Positions 1 to 8,424 of a stretch of 64,000 nucleotides of DNA are shown here, in pieces. Source of the stretch: Polaribacter sp. GTDB lineage: Bacteria; Bacteroidota; Bacteroidia; Flavobacteriales; Flavobacteriaceae. The notes under the pieces are model-generated. The model ran no database searches. It saw nothing but the letters and a program-made list of their open reading frames with translations, and was not told the origin of the DNA. The translations under genes and the position numbers were made by a program. Every line of letters starts with the position of its first letter. The first letter of the stretch is position 1. Location: the NCBI GenBank assembly GCA_018663625.1, contig JABJPX010000001.1, positions 62,001 through 126,000 on the forward strand, written 5' to 3'.

Positions 1-2
1 CA

Positions 3-1070
3 ATAGTTTCTTTCTTTATTGCCTCATTCTTACCTCGTTTTGGTTATAAAAAAGGAATGTTAGTAGGTTTAGCAATTGTATTTTTTGGTTGCTTACAAAT
101 GGTTTTTGGGAATGCTTTTCTTTATACTAAAATACTGTTTTTAAGTATTGGTGTAAGTTTTGCACTTATTAAACTATCTGTTTATTCTCTAATAGGAATT
201 ATAACCAATTCTAAAAAAGAACATGCTGCTTTAATGAGTTCTATTGAAGGTTTCTTTATGGTTGGTATCGCATTCGCATACATATTATTCCCAGCGTTTT
301 ATTCTGACGATGTAAACTCCTGGTTGAACGTTTATTATGTATTGTGTGTACTGATCGCTATTTCTTTTGTTTTTTTGCTTTTTTCTAAGGTTGAATATCA
401 AGTAGAATCTTCTGCTTCAACTTTAAAGGAAGATCTAATACAATCTGTTAAATTAATCATTGTGCCGCTCGTTTTGGTTTTTATTATATCGGCATTTTTG
501 TTTGTAATGATAGAACAAGGAATTATGACATGGTTACCAAGGTTTAACGAAAAAATATTTTTGTTTTCTGAAAATCTAAGCGTACAAATGGCAGTTATAT
601 TTGCCTTGTCTTTAGCGCTTGGTAGATTTATAGCTGGTTTTCTAACTAAAAGAATGCCATGGGTATATCTCGTAATAATCTGTATCGTTATTTCTGGTGG
701 TATTTTATTAGGTGTGTTGCCGCAGTTAAGTGAAAATATTGAAACATTATCAATAATTGAAAACACTACTGATGTTCCTGTTCTTGGATTTATCTTACCT
801 TTAATTGGCTTATTTATTGCTCCAATTTATCCGCTTTTAAATTCAACAGTTTTAAGTTCATTACCAAAAAGTTTACATTCACCAATGTCTGGTTTAATCA
901 TAATTTTTTCTGCTATAGGAGGCACAATTGGTTCAAGAGTTATAGGTGAATTATTTGAAAGTATTGGCGGAGCAAATGCATTTTACTTTTTGTTAATTCC
1001 GATGAGTTTACTAATTGTTTTTGTGCTACTTATTGATAGAATGTCTAAAAAACAAGAAGTTACTGTATGA
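3..1070 (+). CDS. MFS transporter, probably disaccharide uptake (5' end outside window)
   Basis: The frame is open from base 3 with no start codon, so the gene begins upstream of the window; 355 residues are visible. The first visible stretch ends in RFGYKKG, which resembles the conserved loop between membrane segments 2 and 3 of the major facilitator superfamily, so only about the first two helices are missing. The rest is a run of hydrophobic segments with short charged loops, as expected of an inner-membrane secondary carrier. Its TGA stop shares four bases (ATGA) with the trehalase start, so the two are translationally coupled. That coupling suggests it carries trehalose or a related disaccharide; the substrate is inference from context only. 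Confidence 0.85.
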   Translation: MVSFFIASFLPRFGYKKGMLVGLAIVFFGCLQMVFGNAFLYTKILFLSIGVSFALIKLSVYSLIGIITNSKKEHAALMSSIEGFFMVGIAFAYILFPAFYSDDVNSWLNVYYVLCVLIAISFVFLLFSKVEYQVESSASTLKEDLIQSVKLIIVPLVLVFIISAFLFVMIEQGIMTWLPRFNEKIFLFSENLSVQMAVIFALSLALGRFIAGFLTKRMPWVYLVIICIVISGGILLGVLPQLSENIETLSIIENTTDVPVLGFILPLIGLFIAPIYPLLNSTVLSSLPKSLHSPMSGLIIIFSAIGGTIGSRVIGELFESIGGANAFYFLLIPMSLLIVFVLLIDRMSKKQEVTV

Positions 1071-2959
1071 TTTTCTTTCATTTAAATATTAAAAAAACTC
1101 TCGAAAATTTATTAATACAGGAAGACACAGATGGCGATAAAAAAATAACCATCGAAGATAAAGGACCTAAAGTATTTACAATTCCATCTGACATCGGAGA
1201 CGATTATATTGTAAAGGGCACTTATCATCTTTCAAATTTATTACAAGAATTAGTTATTGCAAAAAACGAAGGAAAAACAATTGCAAAAATACCTATAAAT
1301 CATATAGAAGAATTACCTGTTGATAGGGTTTCTAGAATGATAAAAGATTTTTTTTGGAGCGGATTAACAAGAACTCTTGATGAAAAAGGGATAGAAAACC
1401 TTATAAACGACTCTAAAAACGAGACGTTAATATCTAACAAATTAAGAGTTTATGTCCCTTATAAAGATAAGATTGCTTATGATTACTACAAAAAATTAGA
1501 AACAGGTTTTCCTATTGAAGCGATTCAACTTCCTGAAAAAATAACTTCAAATTTTGTAAAAAGTATCAACTCAAAACCAGGGATTTTATCACTAAAATTA
1601 GAAGAAAAAAATGGTGAAGTTAGTGGAATTCCTTTCGTGGTTCCTGGAGGGAGATTTAATGAAATGTATGGTTGGGATAGCTATTTTCAATCTATTGGGT
1701 TAATAATAGATGGTAAGATTGATTTAGCAAAAGCAGCAGCAGATCATTTTCAATATGAAATTGAGCATTATGGAAAAATTTTAAATGCTAATAGATCTTA
1801 TTATTTAACCAGAACACAACCCCCTTTTTATACCAGTTTAATTTGTGAAGTTTTTGAAATAACCAAAGATAAAATTTGGCTAAAATCTCATTTAAAAACA
1901 GCTATAAAAGAGTATGAAACTGTTTGGATGGTTAATGGAAAGCGCTTAACTAAAAACGGATTAAATCGTTTTTTAGCTGAAGGTATTGGTATACCTCCAG
2001 AATGTGAGGCTGGACATTTCGATTGGATCATAAAACCACTTGCAGAAGCTTTAAATTGTAGTATTTCAGAATATATTAGTCAATATCAGTCTAATGAACT
2101 TAGTAATTCAGAATTAGACGAGTATTTTTTAAATGATCGAAGTGTTCGTGAATCTGGACATGATACCTCTTACAGAATTGAAGGCAATTGTGCCGATTTA
2201 AATTTAGTAGAACTAAATGCGTTTTTGTATAAATATGAAACAGATTTTGCTAAATTAATTAACGAAGAATTTAATGGTAGTATCCTCATAAATTCTAAAA
2301 AATACACAAGTACTTATTTTCTAGAGAAGGCAACTATCCGAAAGAATAAAGTAGATCAGTTCTTATGGAATAAAAGTGATGGACTTTATTATGATTATAA
2401 TTTCATCACAAAAAAACAATCAAAATTTATTGCAGCAACAACTTTTGCACCTTTATGGAGTAAAATGGCAACACAAGAACAGGCACAAAACATTGTTAAA
2501 AATGCAATCCCTTTGCTATTAGAAAAGGGAGGAATTGCTGGAAGTACAAAAGAAAGTAGAGGCTTAATTTCTGATGAAAGGCCTGCACGGCAATGGGATT
2601 ATCCTAATGGTTGGGCTCCACATCAAATGCTAATTTGGAAAGGTTTGCTTAACTATGATTTTCAAGAAGAAACCCAAGAGCTAATTTATCGTTGGCTGTA
2701 TATGATTACTAAAAATGCTGTTGATTATAACGGCACAATTCCAGAAAAATATGATGTTGCAGTCGCAACGCATAAAGTATTTTCAGAATATGGAAACGTT
2801 GGTACAAACTTCGAATACATTACCCAAGAAGGTTTTGGTTGGATGAATGCATCGTATCAATATGGATTATCATTACTATCAAAAACTAATATTACATATT
2901 TAAATCAATTAATAACACCAGAAGAAATATTTACTAAAACACAAAATTATGAAAGTTAA
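1067..2959 (+). CDS. cytosolic trehalase, GH37, with N-terminal EF-hand calcium loop
   Basis: A 630-residue glycoside hydrolase family 37 trehalase, splitting trehalose into two glucoses. Both family signatures are present: PGGRFNEMYGWDSY near residue 190 and QWDYPNGWAP near residue 510. The likely catalytic acid is D366 in GHDTSYR, and the C-terminal EKYDV and QEGFGW motifs fit the family. There is no signal peptide, so it should act in the cytoplasm on imported sugar. Residues 20-31 form a 12-residue EF-hand loop (D20, D22, D24, D31) followed by GPK. This closely resembles the calcium-binding segment of fungal neutral trehalases and is not part of E. coli TreA or TreF. The start overlaps the transporter stop, and the end overlaps the next gene by 11 bases. 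Confidence 0.93.
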   Translation: MIFFHLNIKKTLENLLIQEDTDGDKKITIEDKGPKVFTIPSDIGDDYIVKGTYHLSNLLQELVIAKNEGKTIAKIPINHIEELPVDRVSRMIKDFFWSGLTRTLDEKGIENLINDSKNETLISNKLRVYVPYKDKIAYDYYKKLETGFPIEAIQLPEKITSNFVKSINSKPGILSLKLEEKNGEVSGIPFVVPGGRFNEMYGWDSYFQSIGLIIDGKIDLAKAAADHFQYEIEHYGKILNANRSYYLTRTQPPFYTSLICEVFEITKDKIWLKSHLKTAIKEYETVWMVNGKRLTKNGLNRFLAEGIGIPPECEAGHFDWIIKPLAEALNCSISEYISQYQSNELSNSELDEYFLNDRSVRESGHDTSYRIEGNCADLNLVELNAFLYKYETDFAKLINEEFNGSILINSKKYTSTYFLEKATIRKNKVDQFLWNKSDGLYYDYNFITKKQSKFIAATTFAPLWSKMATQEQAQNIVKNAIPLLLEKGGIAGSTKESRGLISDERPARQWDYPNGWAPHQMLIWKGLLNYDFQEETQELIYRWLYMITKNAVDYNGTIPEKYDVAVATHKVFSEYGNVGTNFEYITQEGFGWMNASYQYGLSLLSKTNITYLNQLITPEEIFTKTQNYES

Positions 2960-4367
2960 AATCCTATTTGTATTTGTAGGTTTATTGTTGTTTTCTTGTA
3001 AAAAGAAGACTAATGAACCTAACCTTGAAAAACCAAAAGCGTTCGTCCAAATTTCTGATAGCATATTAGAAAATGCAGTAATTTATGAAGCGAATATTAG
3101 ACAATATTCTTCTGAAGGAACTTTTAAAGCTTTCACAAAAGACATTCCAAAACTTAAAAACCTAGGCGTTAAAATAATTTGGTTAATGCCTATTAATCCG
3201 ATCTCAGAAGTTAAAAGAAAGGCGACAGATGGTTCTTTTACAAGTGATATAAAAGATGAAGCTGAAAGAAAAAAATATTTAGGAAGTTATTATTCGGTTT
3301 CAGATTATAAAGCGATCAATCCAGAATTTGGAGATAAAGACGACTTTAAAAATTTAGTAAATACAGCACATGATAATGGTATTTATGTAATAGTAGATTG
3401 GGTTCCAAACCACACAGGTTGGGATCATCCATGGATAAGTGCTCATCCAAACTGGTATACTCAAAATGAAAAAGGAGAAATTATTGATCCAATAAATCCA
3501 GATACAGGAAAGTCTTGGGGATGGACAGATGTAGCTGATCTTAATCATGAGAATAAAGAAATGCAAAATGCAATGATTAATGATTTAAAATATTGGGTAG
3601 AAAATTTTAATATTGATGGGTATAGAATGGATGTTGCACACAAAGTTCCTCCACTATTTTTTAATAAAGCAATTACAGAGTTAAGAAAAATAAAGCCCTT
3701 ATTTATGCTTGCTGAAGCAGAACAACACGAGCTTTTTAGAAACGGATTTGATATGCAATATGCATGGGAAGGACATCATATATTAAATAAAATTGCTAAA
3801 GGAGAGGCAAATGTTACAGATTTTGATGTTTATATGAAAAAGCAAGAAGAGCTTTTGGAGGCATCAGATTTTAATATGAATTTTGTAACAAATCATGATG
3901 AAAACTCTTGGAATGGAACGATTAAAGAACGTATGGGTGATGCTAGTGAAGTTTTTACAGTATTAGTGTACGCAATGCCTGGAATGCCTTTAATTTATAG
4001 CGGACAAGAATACGATTTAAATCATCGTTTAAAGTTTTTTGAAAAAGATAGTATTCCTAAAATTAAAGGAAATACATGGAACTTGTTAGAGAAACTAGGG
4101 TCTCTTAAAAATAATACAATTGCTCTTAATGGCGGAAAAAATGCAACAAATTACGAACGTTTACAAACCGAAAATGAAAATGTATTAACTTTTAAAAGAG
4201 GTAAAGAGAATGATGCGGTTTATTTTATTGGAAACTTATCCAATAAAACTCAAACTTTTACAATTGATTTAAAAGGGAGTTATCTTGATCTTATCAAACA
4301 AGAAAATGTTGTTTTTGATACAAAAAAAATAACTTTAAAACCATGGCAATATTATCTCATAAAATAA
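2949..4367 (+). CDS. GH13 alpha-amylase-family glycosidase, lipoprotein
   Basis: A 472-residue lipoprotein with a type II signal peptide (lipobox LFSC, lipidated C17). The GH13 catalytic set is complete: DWVPNHTG near residue 150, nucleophile D228 in GYRMDVAH, acid E256 in MLAEAE, and D317 in TNHDEN. It ends in a short beta-domain. It should sit in the outer membrane or face the periplasm and cleave or transglycosylate alpha-glucosides. The start overlaps the trehalase end by 11 bases, placing it in the same operon. Exact specificity (oligo-alpha-glucosidase, alpha-amylase or trehalose-synthase-like) cannot be read from sequence alone. Confidence 0.88.
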   Translation: MKVKILFVFVGLLLFSCKKKTNEPNLEKPKAFVQISDSILENAVIYEANIRQYSSEGTFKAFTKDIPKLKNLGVKIIWLMPINPISEVKRKATDGSFTSDIKDEAERKKYLGSYYSVSDYKAINPEFGDKDDFKNLVNTAHDNGIYVIVDWVPNHTGWDHPWISAHPNWYTQNEKGEIIDPINPDTGKSWGWTDVADLNHENKEMQNAMINDLKYWVENFNIDGYRMDVAHKVPPLFFNKAITELRKIKPLFMLAEAEQHELFRNGFDMQYAWEGHHILNKIAKGEANVTDFDVYMKKQEELLEASDFNMNFVTNHDENSWNGTIKERMGDASEVFTVLVYAMPGMPLIYSGQEYDLNHRLKFFEKDSIPKIKGNTWNLLEKLGSLKNNTIALNGGKNATNYERLQTENENVLTFKRGKENDAVYFIGNLSNKTQTFTIDLKGSYLDLIKQENVVFDTKKITLKPWQYYLIK

Positions 4368-4390
4368 TTCAATAGTATACTTAGTAAGCT

Positions 4391-5563
4391 ATGAATTCAT
4401 TAAAATTAATTTTAACAAATATCAAATACTTTTCAGTTGTTTGGATATTTAGTTCTCTAAATTTTATTGTAGGAACTTGGGTTTTATATATTCCATATGT
4501 AAAAAACAAACTATCTTTAAATGATGGGCAAATCGGAGTTGCTCTCTTCTGTTTGGCATTAGGTGTTTTAACATTTCTTCCTTTTGTGCCTTATTTAAGT
4601 AAAAAATTGGGATTGGGGCGTTTGACTTTTTTTGCGATTGTATCCTTTGCTATTGCATTTATATTTCCTGTTGGAATGCCTAATTATACATCTTTATGTA
4701 TTTCCTTATTTATTGTTGGAATTTTTTCAGGAATCACAGACATTGCAATGAATGCTTTAGTTTCTGAAATAGAAAAAAAAGAGGGGGTAAATATTATGTC
4801 TGCAGCACATGGTTTTTTTAGTTTAGGAGGTGTCTTAGGAGCCACTTTAGGAACTATTTTTATGCCTTTTTTTCAGCTACCAGTATCTCATATGATTGCT
4901 ATTTCGGTGTTGATTATCGGTATGAATATCGGTTTTGTTAAACAGTATTTTTTAATATCTGAAGAACCTTCTTCAGTTAAGAAAAAAAGCTACACTTTAA
5001 AAAAAATAAAACCATTGATAAGTATTGCTTTTATTGGTTTTGTGATTATGGGAAGTGAAGGGGCAATTGAGCATTGGAGTAGCTTATACCTAATTGAAGT
5101 TGTCAAAATTACGCAAGAATATCTTGCGGGAATCGGCTTCATTTTTTTCTCACTAATGATGACAATTGGACGCTTTTTGGGAGATGGTATCAGTGCCAAA
5201 ATAGGGTCCATAAAAATTATTTTATTAGGTTGTACATTCGCCATTTTGGGATATGTATGTATATTAATAGGACATCCTTTTAGTGCCGTTTTAGGATTTG
5301 GAATACTTGGTTTAGGCTTGTCTGTAATTATTCCAGAAGTTTTTAGAATAGCTGGTACAACAAAAGGAATCAAGGCCTCTGTTGGTATTTCAATTGTTTC
5401 AGGTTTTGGTTTTGTCGGTTTTTTACTAGGCCCCGTAGTTTTAGGATACTTGTCCAACAAGTACCATTTAAAATTGAGTTTTTTCGTCTTGTTATCACTT
5501 ACTTTTTTGGCCCTGTTGATTGCATGTGTTTTATATAGAAAAGTGAATAAGAGGTCATTTTAG
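4391..5563 (+). CDS. MFS transporter, YbjJ/FucP-like sugar carrier
   Basis: A 390-residue membrane protein with about twelve hydrophobic segments. The N-terminus (GTWVLYIPYVK and a following DGQIG) resembles the YbjJ-like subgroup of the major facilitator superfamily. It starts 23 bases after the GH13 lipoprotein and is the second MFS carrier of the locus. Two different carriers around one set of hydrolases suggest two substrates, for example trehalose for the first and sucrose or a monosaccharide for this one. That assignment is inference. Confidence 0.85.
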   Translation: MNSLKLILTNIKYFSVVWIFSSLNFIVGTWVLYIPYVKNKLSLNDGQIGVALFCLALGVLTFLPFVPYLSKKLGLGRLTFFAIVSFAIAFIFPVGMPNYTSLCISLFIVGIFSGITDIAMNALVSEIEKKEGVNIMSAAHGFFSLGGVLGATLGTIFMPFFQLPVSHMIAISVLIIGMNIGFVKQYFLISEEPSSVKKKSYTLKKIKPLISIAFIGFVIMGSEGAIEHWSSLYLIEVVKITQEYLAGIGFIFFSLMMTIGRFLGDGISAKIGSIKIILLGCTFAILGYVCILIGHPFSAVLGFGILGLGLSVIIPEVFRIAGTTKGIKASVGISIVSGFGFVGFLLGPVVLGYLSNKYHLKLSFFVLLSLTFLALLIACVLYRKVNKRSF

Positions 5564-5583
5564 CTGAAAAAAAATATTTACTA

Positions 5584-5617
5584 AAACGTTTTCGTTAAAA
5601 TAAAATATGTTTTCGTT
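5584..5617. promoter_or_regulatory. paired operator-like repeats upstream of the sugar kinase
   Basis: The 9-mer GTTTTCGTT occurs twice, at 5588-5596 and 5609-5617, starting exactly 21 bases apart (two helical turns). The first copy lies inside the inverted repeat AACG-TTTT-CGTT (5585-5596), the kind of centre bound by LacI-family repressors. No regulator gene is visible in the window. It lies between the second transporter and the kinase, so it could control a second transcription unit made of the kinase and the phosphorylase. Confidence 0.4.
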
Positions 5618-5687
5618 TCATTTTGTACAATTCGTAAAATTTGCTTTGTAAATTTATGAAAATTACAACTAAAACGTACATAACATA

Positions 5688-6617
5688 TTGGAGACTATAA
5701 TTGATGTTTTATGTGTTGGTGAAGTTCTTATAGATTTCATTGGTCATCAAGCAGAAACGCAAATTAATAACACAAGAGATTATCACAGATATTTAGGAGG
5801 TTCTCCCACAAATCTAGCAATGAATGTCGCTCGATTAGGGTTGAATTCAACCATTGTAGCTACAGTGGGCGATGATGGTTTTGGAGAGTATATTTTTAAT
5901 AGATTGGAAGGAGAAGGGGTTCGTACAAATTATGTAAGTACCATCGCCAATAAGCCAACCAGTGTAATCTTTGTTTCAAGATCTGAAAGTACCCCGGAAT
6001 TTATTCCTTTTAGAGAAGCGGATTCTATTATTTTAGAAAGTCAAATACCTACCGAACTTTTACAAAGAACTCGTATATTTCATACAACCAGTTTTGCTTT
6101 AAGCAAAGAACCTGCTCAATCTACAATTTTAAAGAAGGCCGAAGAAGCTTTTAATATAGGATGTAAATTGAGTATTGATTATAATTATTCGTCTAAAATT
6201 TGGAGTTCTAAAACAAAGGCTTTAGAAGTAATTAAGACTTATTGCAAGTTCAATCCATTGGTAAAAATTAGTGAAGATGATATGTTTCGTCTTTTCGATG
6301 CACACCTACCACATGAAGAAATTTTTAACTTTTTTCACGAAGAAGGAGTGGATACTGTCTGTTTAACACTTGGAAGTAAAGGCGTGAAATTGTCACAAAA
6401 AGAAGAAGCAATTATTGAATTACCAGCCATTAAAATTGAAAAGGTAATGGATTCAACAGGGGCTGGGGACGCTTTTTGGTCAGGATTTCTATTCGCATAC
6501 ACACAGAAAAAATCAATGCGAGCTTGTTTAGATGTAGCATTAAAATTGGCGGCTTTAAAACTTCAAAATGTAGGAAGGCTACCAGATAACATCAATATTT
6601 TATCCAAACTACTTTAG
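5688..6617 (+). CDS. PfkB-family carbohydrate kinase, probable fructokinase
   Basis: A 309-residue ribokinase-fold sugar kinase. Motif 1 (GGSPTNLAMNVARLG) binds sugar near residue 40, and motif 2 (DSTGAGDAFWSGF) carries the catalytic base D261. The only usable in-frame start is TTG at 5688, because an in-frame TAA lies at 5670. The next gene is a sucrose-phosphorylase-like enzyme 10 bases downstream. Phosphorylating the fructose released from sucrose is therefore the best-supported role, although 2-keto-3-deoxygluconate or ribose kinases share the fold. Confidence 0.87.
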   Translation: METIIDVLCVGEVLIDFIGHQAETQINNTRDYHRYLGGSPTNLAMNVARLGLNSTIVATVGDDGFGEYIFNRLEGEGVRTNYVSTIANKPTSVIFVSRSESTPEFIPFREADSIILESQIPTELLQRTRIFHTTSFALSKEPAQSTILKKAEEAFNIGCKLSIDYNYSSKIWSSKTKALEVIKTYCKFNPLVKISEDDMFRLFDAHLPHEEIFNFFHEEGVDTVCLTLGSKGVKLSQKEEAIIELPAIKIEKVMDSTGAGDAFWSGFLFAYTQKKSMRACLDVALKLAALKLQNVGRLPDNINILSKLL

Positions 6618-6627
6618 TCTTTAAATT

Positions 6628-8340
6628 ATGAATATGACTTCTACGACACCAATTTCAAAGGGAGTAATGCTAAATGCCTACCCAGACAGTATTGGAGCTA
6701 ATTTAAGTGACATTGTTACTATGCTTCAAAAGCCGGAATTCAAAGATGTTTTTTCCTTGTTCTATGTATTACCTACTTTTTTTAATAGTGATCTTGATAG
6801 AGGTTTCTCCATCATCGATTACAATTTAAACGAAGCACTCGTTTCAAAAGAGGATTTAAAAGCGCTCTCAGCCTTAAATATTCAATTGAAGTTTGATATT
6901 GTTTTAAACCATTTATCTGTAGCATCTCCTCAATTTAAAGATTTACTAAAACACGGTGCACAATCAAAATACAAAGATTTTTTCATCAATTGGAATACCT
7001 TTTGGATGGGTACAGGAAAAAAGAATGCAGATGGAGTTGTGATTCCAAACCCTTCATTTCTCAATAAATTATTCATGAGAAAGTCAGGCTTACCTATTTT
7101 AAAAGTTCCTTTTTCTAATGGAAAAGAGATACCTTATTGGAATACTTTTTATCAAAAAATCATTCAAAATACGATACAAGTTGACGCATTAAAAGACATC
7201 GAAGGACTTTCATTGGCAAAAGCAAAGTTGATTTGTGAGAAAATCAATATGGCAATTCAAAACAAAGAAGATTTAGATGCCTTGGATTTTGCAGATTGTA
7301 CCTCGATGAAACCCGAGATCATGAAAGTGATTCAAAAGAACAATACTTATTTAGGGCAAATGGACGTGAATGGAAATTCTGAATTGGTTTGGGATTTTTA
7401 TGGAGAAACATTGCAAAAAGTAAGTGATTTCGGAGGTAAAATATTACGTCTCGATGCTTTTGCTTATTTGCATAAAGAGATTGGTAAAACAAATTTTTTC
7501 AACAAACCAGGAACCTGGGAATATCTTGAGCGCATCAAGAAAATTGCAAAGAAAAATGATTTAATGCTTTTGCCTGAAATTCATGCCGAATATGGATTGC
7601 ATTTGCATGATGAAGTCGCAGAGAAAGGCTATTATATTTATGATTTTTTCTTACCTGGTTTAGTCATTCATACCTTAGAAAAAGCAAACAGTAGTGCATT
7701 GATACGTTGGGCAAAAGAAATTGTTAGCAAAGGTTATAAAACAGTAAATATGCTAGGCTGTCATGATGGAATTCCTGTATTAGATTTAAAAGGAAAAGAA
7801 GTCAACAATATTTATAACAAAGGACTGCTTGAAGATGCTGAAATTGAAGAAATCATGGAGACCATTTTAGCACGTGGTGGTCGAGTAAAAAACTTATATG
7901 ATTCTTCAGGGAAAAAGATTTCCTATTATCAAGTAAACGCTACCTTTTTTAGTGCTTTGGATGAGGATGAAAAAAAATTACTCTTAGCAAGAGCCATTCA
8001 ATTATTTATGCCTGGAATACCACAAATCTGGTATTTAGATATTTTTGCTGGAAAAAATGATTATGAAGCGGCAGATAAAGGAGGAGAAGGCGGACATAAG
8101 GAAATCAACAGAACCACACTTTCTCTAAAAGATATTGAGGAAGGATTGCAAACAGAAATTGTCTGTAAGCAGTTAGATTTAATCCGATTAAGAAACACTT
8201 CCAAAGCGTTTTTAGGAAGCGTAACGATTAATGACAGCTCTGATAGCAAAATAGATATTCTGTGGAAAAACGATACGACAACAGCCCATTTAAAAGCAGA
8301 TCTTCTTACGCTTGAGTATAATGTTTTTTTAAATGAGTAG
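6628..8340 (+). CDS. sucrose-phosphorylase-like enzyme, GH13 subfamily 18
   Basis: A 570-residue GH13 protein whose ordering of motifs matches sucrose phosphorylases. The start (MLNAYPDSIG, LSDI) corresponds to the usual YPDSIGGNL segment. Nucleophile D276 is in LRLDAF, the acid/base E317 in LLPEIH, and D380 in GCHDGIPV. It is longer than the typical 480-510 residues because of an enlarged B-domain between about residues 125 and 245. The expected reaction is phosphorolysis of sucrose or a glucosylated analogue to glucose 1-phosphate plus acceptor. There is no signal peptide, so it acts in the cytoplasm. The fructokinase immediately upstream favours sucrose; glucosylglycerate or sucrose-6-phosphate phosphorylase are alternatives in this subfamily. 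Confidence 0.8.
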   Translation: MNMTSTTPISKGVMLNAYPDSIGANLSDIVTMLQKPEFKDVFSLFYVLPTFFNSDLDRGFSIIDYNLNEALVSKEDLKALSALNIQLKFDIVLNHLSVASPQFKDLLKHGAQSKYKDFFINWNTFWMGTGKKNADGVVIPNPSFLNKLFMRKSGLPILKVPFSNGKEIPYWNTFYQKIIQNTIQVDALKDIEGLSLAKAKLICEKINMAIQNKEDLDALDFADCTSMKPEIMKVIQKNNTYLGQMDVNGNSELVWDFYGETLQKVSDFGGKILRLDAFAYLHKEIGKTNFFNKPGTWEYLERIKKIAKKNDLMLLPEIHAEYGLHLHDEVAEKGYYIYDFFLPGLVIHTLEKANSSALIRWAKEIVSKGYKTVNMLGCHDGIPVLDLKGKEVNNIYNKGLLEDAEIEEIMETILARGGRVKNLYDSSGKKISYYQVNATFFSALDEDEKKLLLARAIQLFMPGIPQIWYLDIFAGKNDYEAADKGGEGGHKEINRTTLSLKDIEEGLQTEIVCKQLDLIRLRNTSKAFLGSVTINDSSDSKIDILWKNDTTTAHLKADLLTLEYNVFLNE

Positions 8341-8424
8341 TTGCTAGGGTACTGTATATTATTTGAACTCCATTCTAATGATTGCGTTTTAAAGCACAAT
8401 AATCTGAGGTGAATTTCTCATTAC

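Noticed and set aside
398..766. Minus-strand open frame inside the MFS gene
   Set aside because: Antisense shadow of the transporter; composition mirrors a hydrophobic gene and no family is recognisable.
4990..5460. 156-residue minus-strand frame inside the second MFS gene
   Set aside because: Proline/lysine-rich reverse-strand shadow of a membrane protein.
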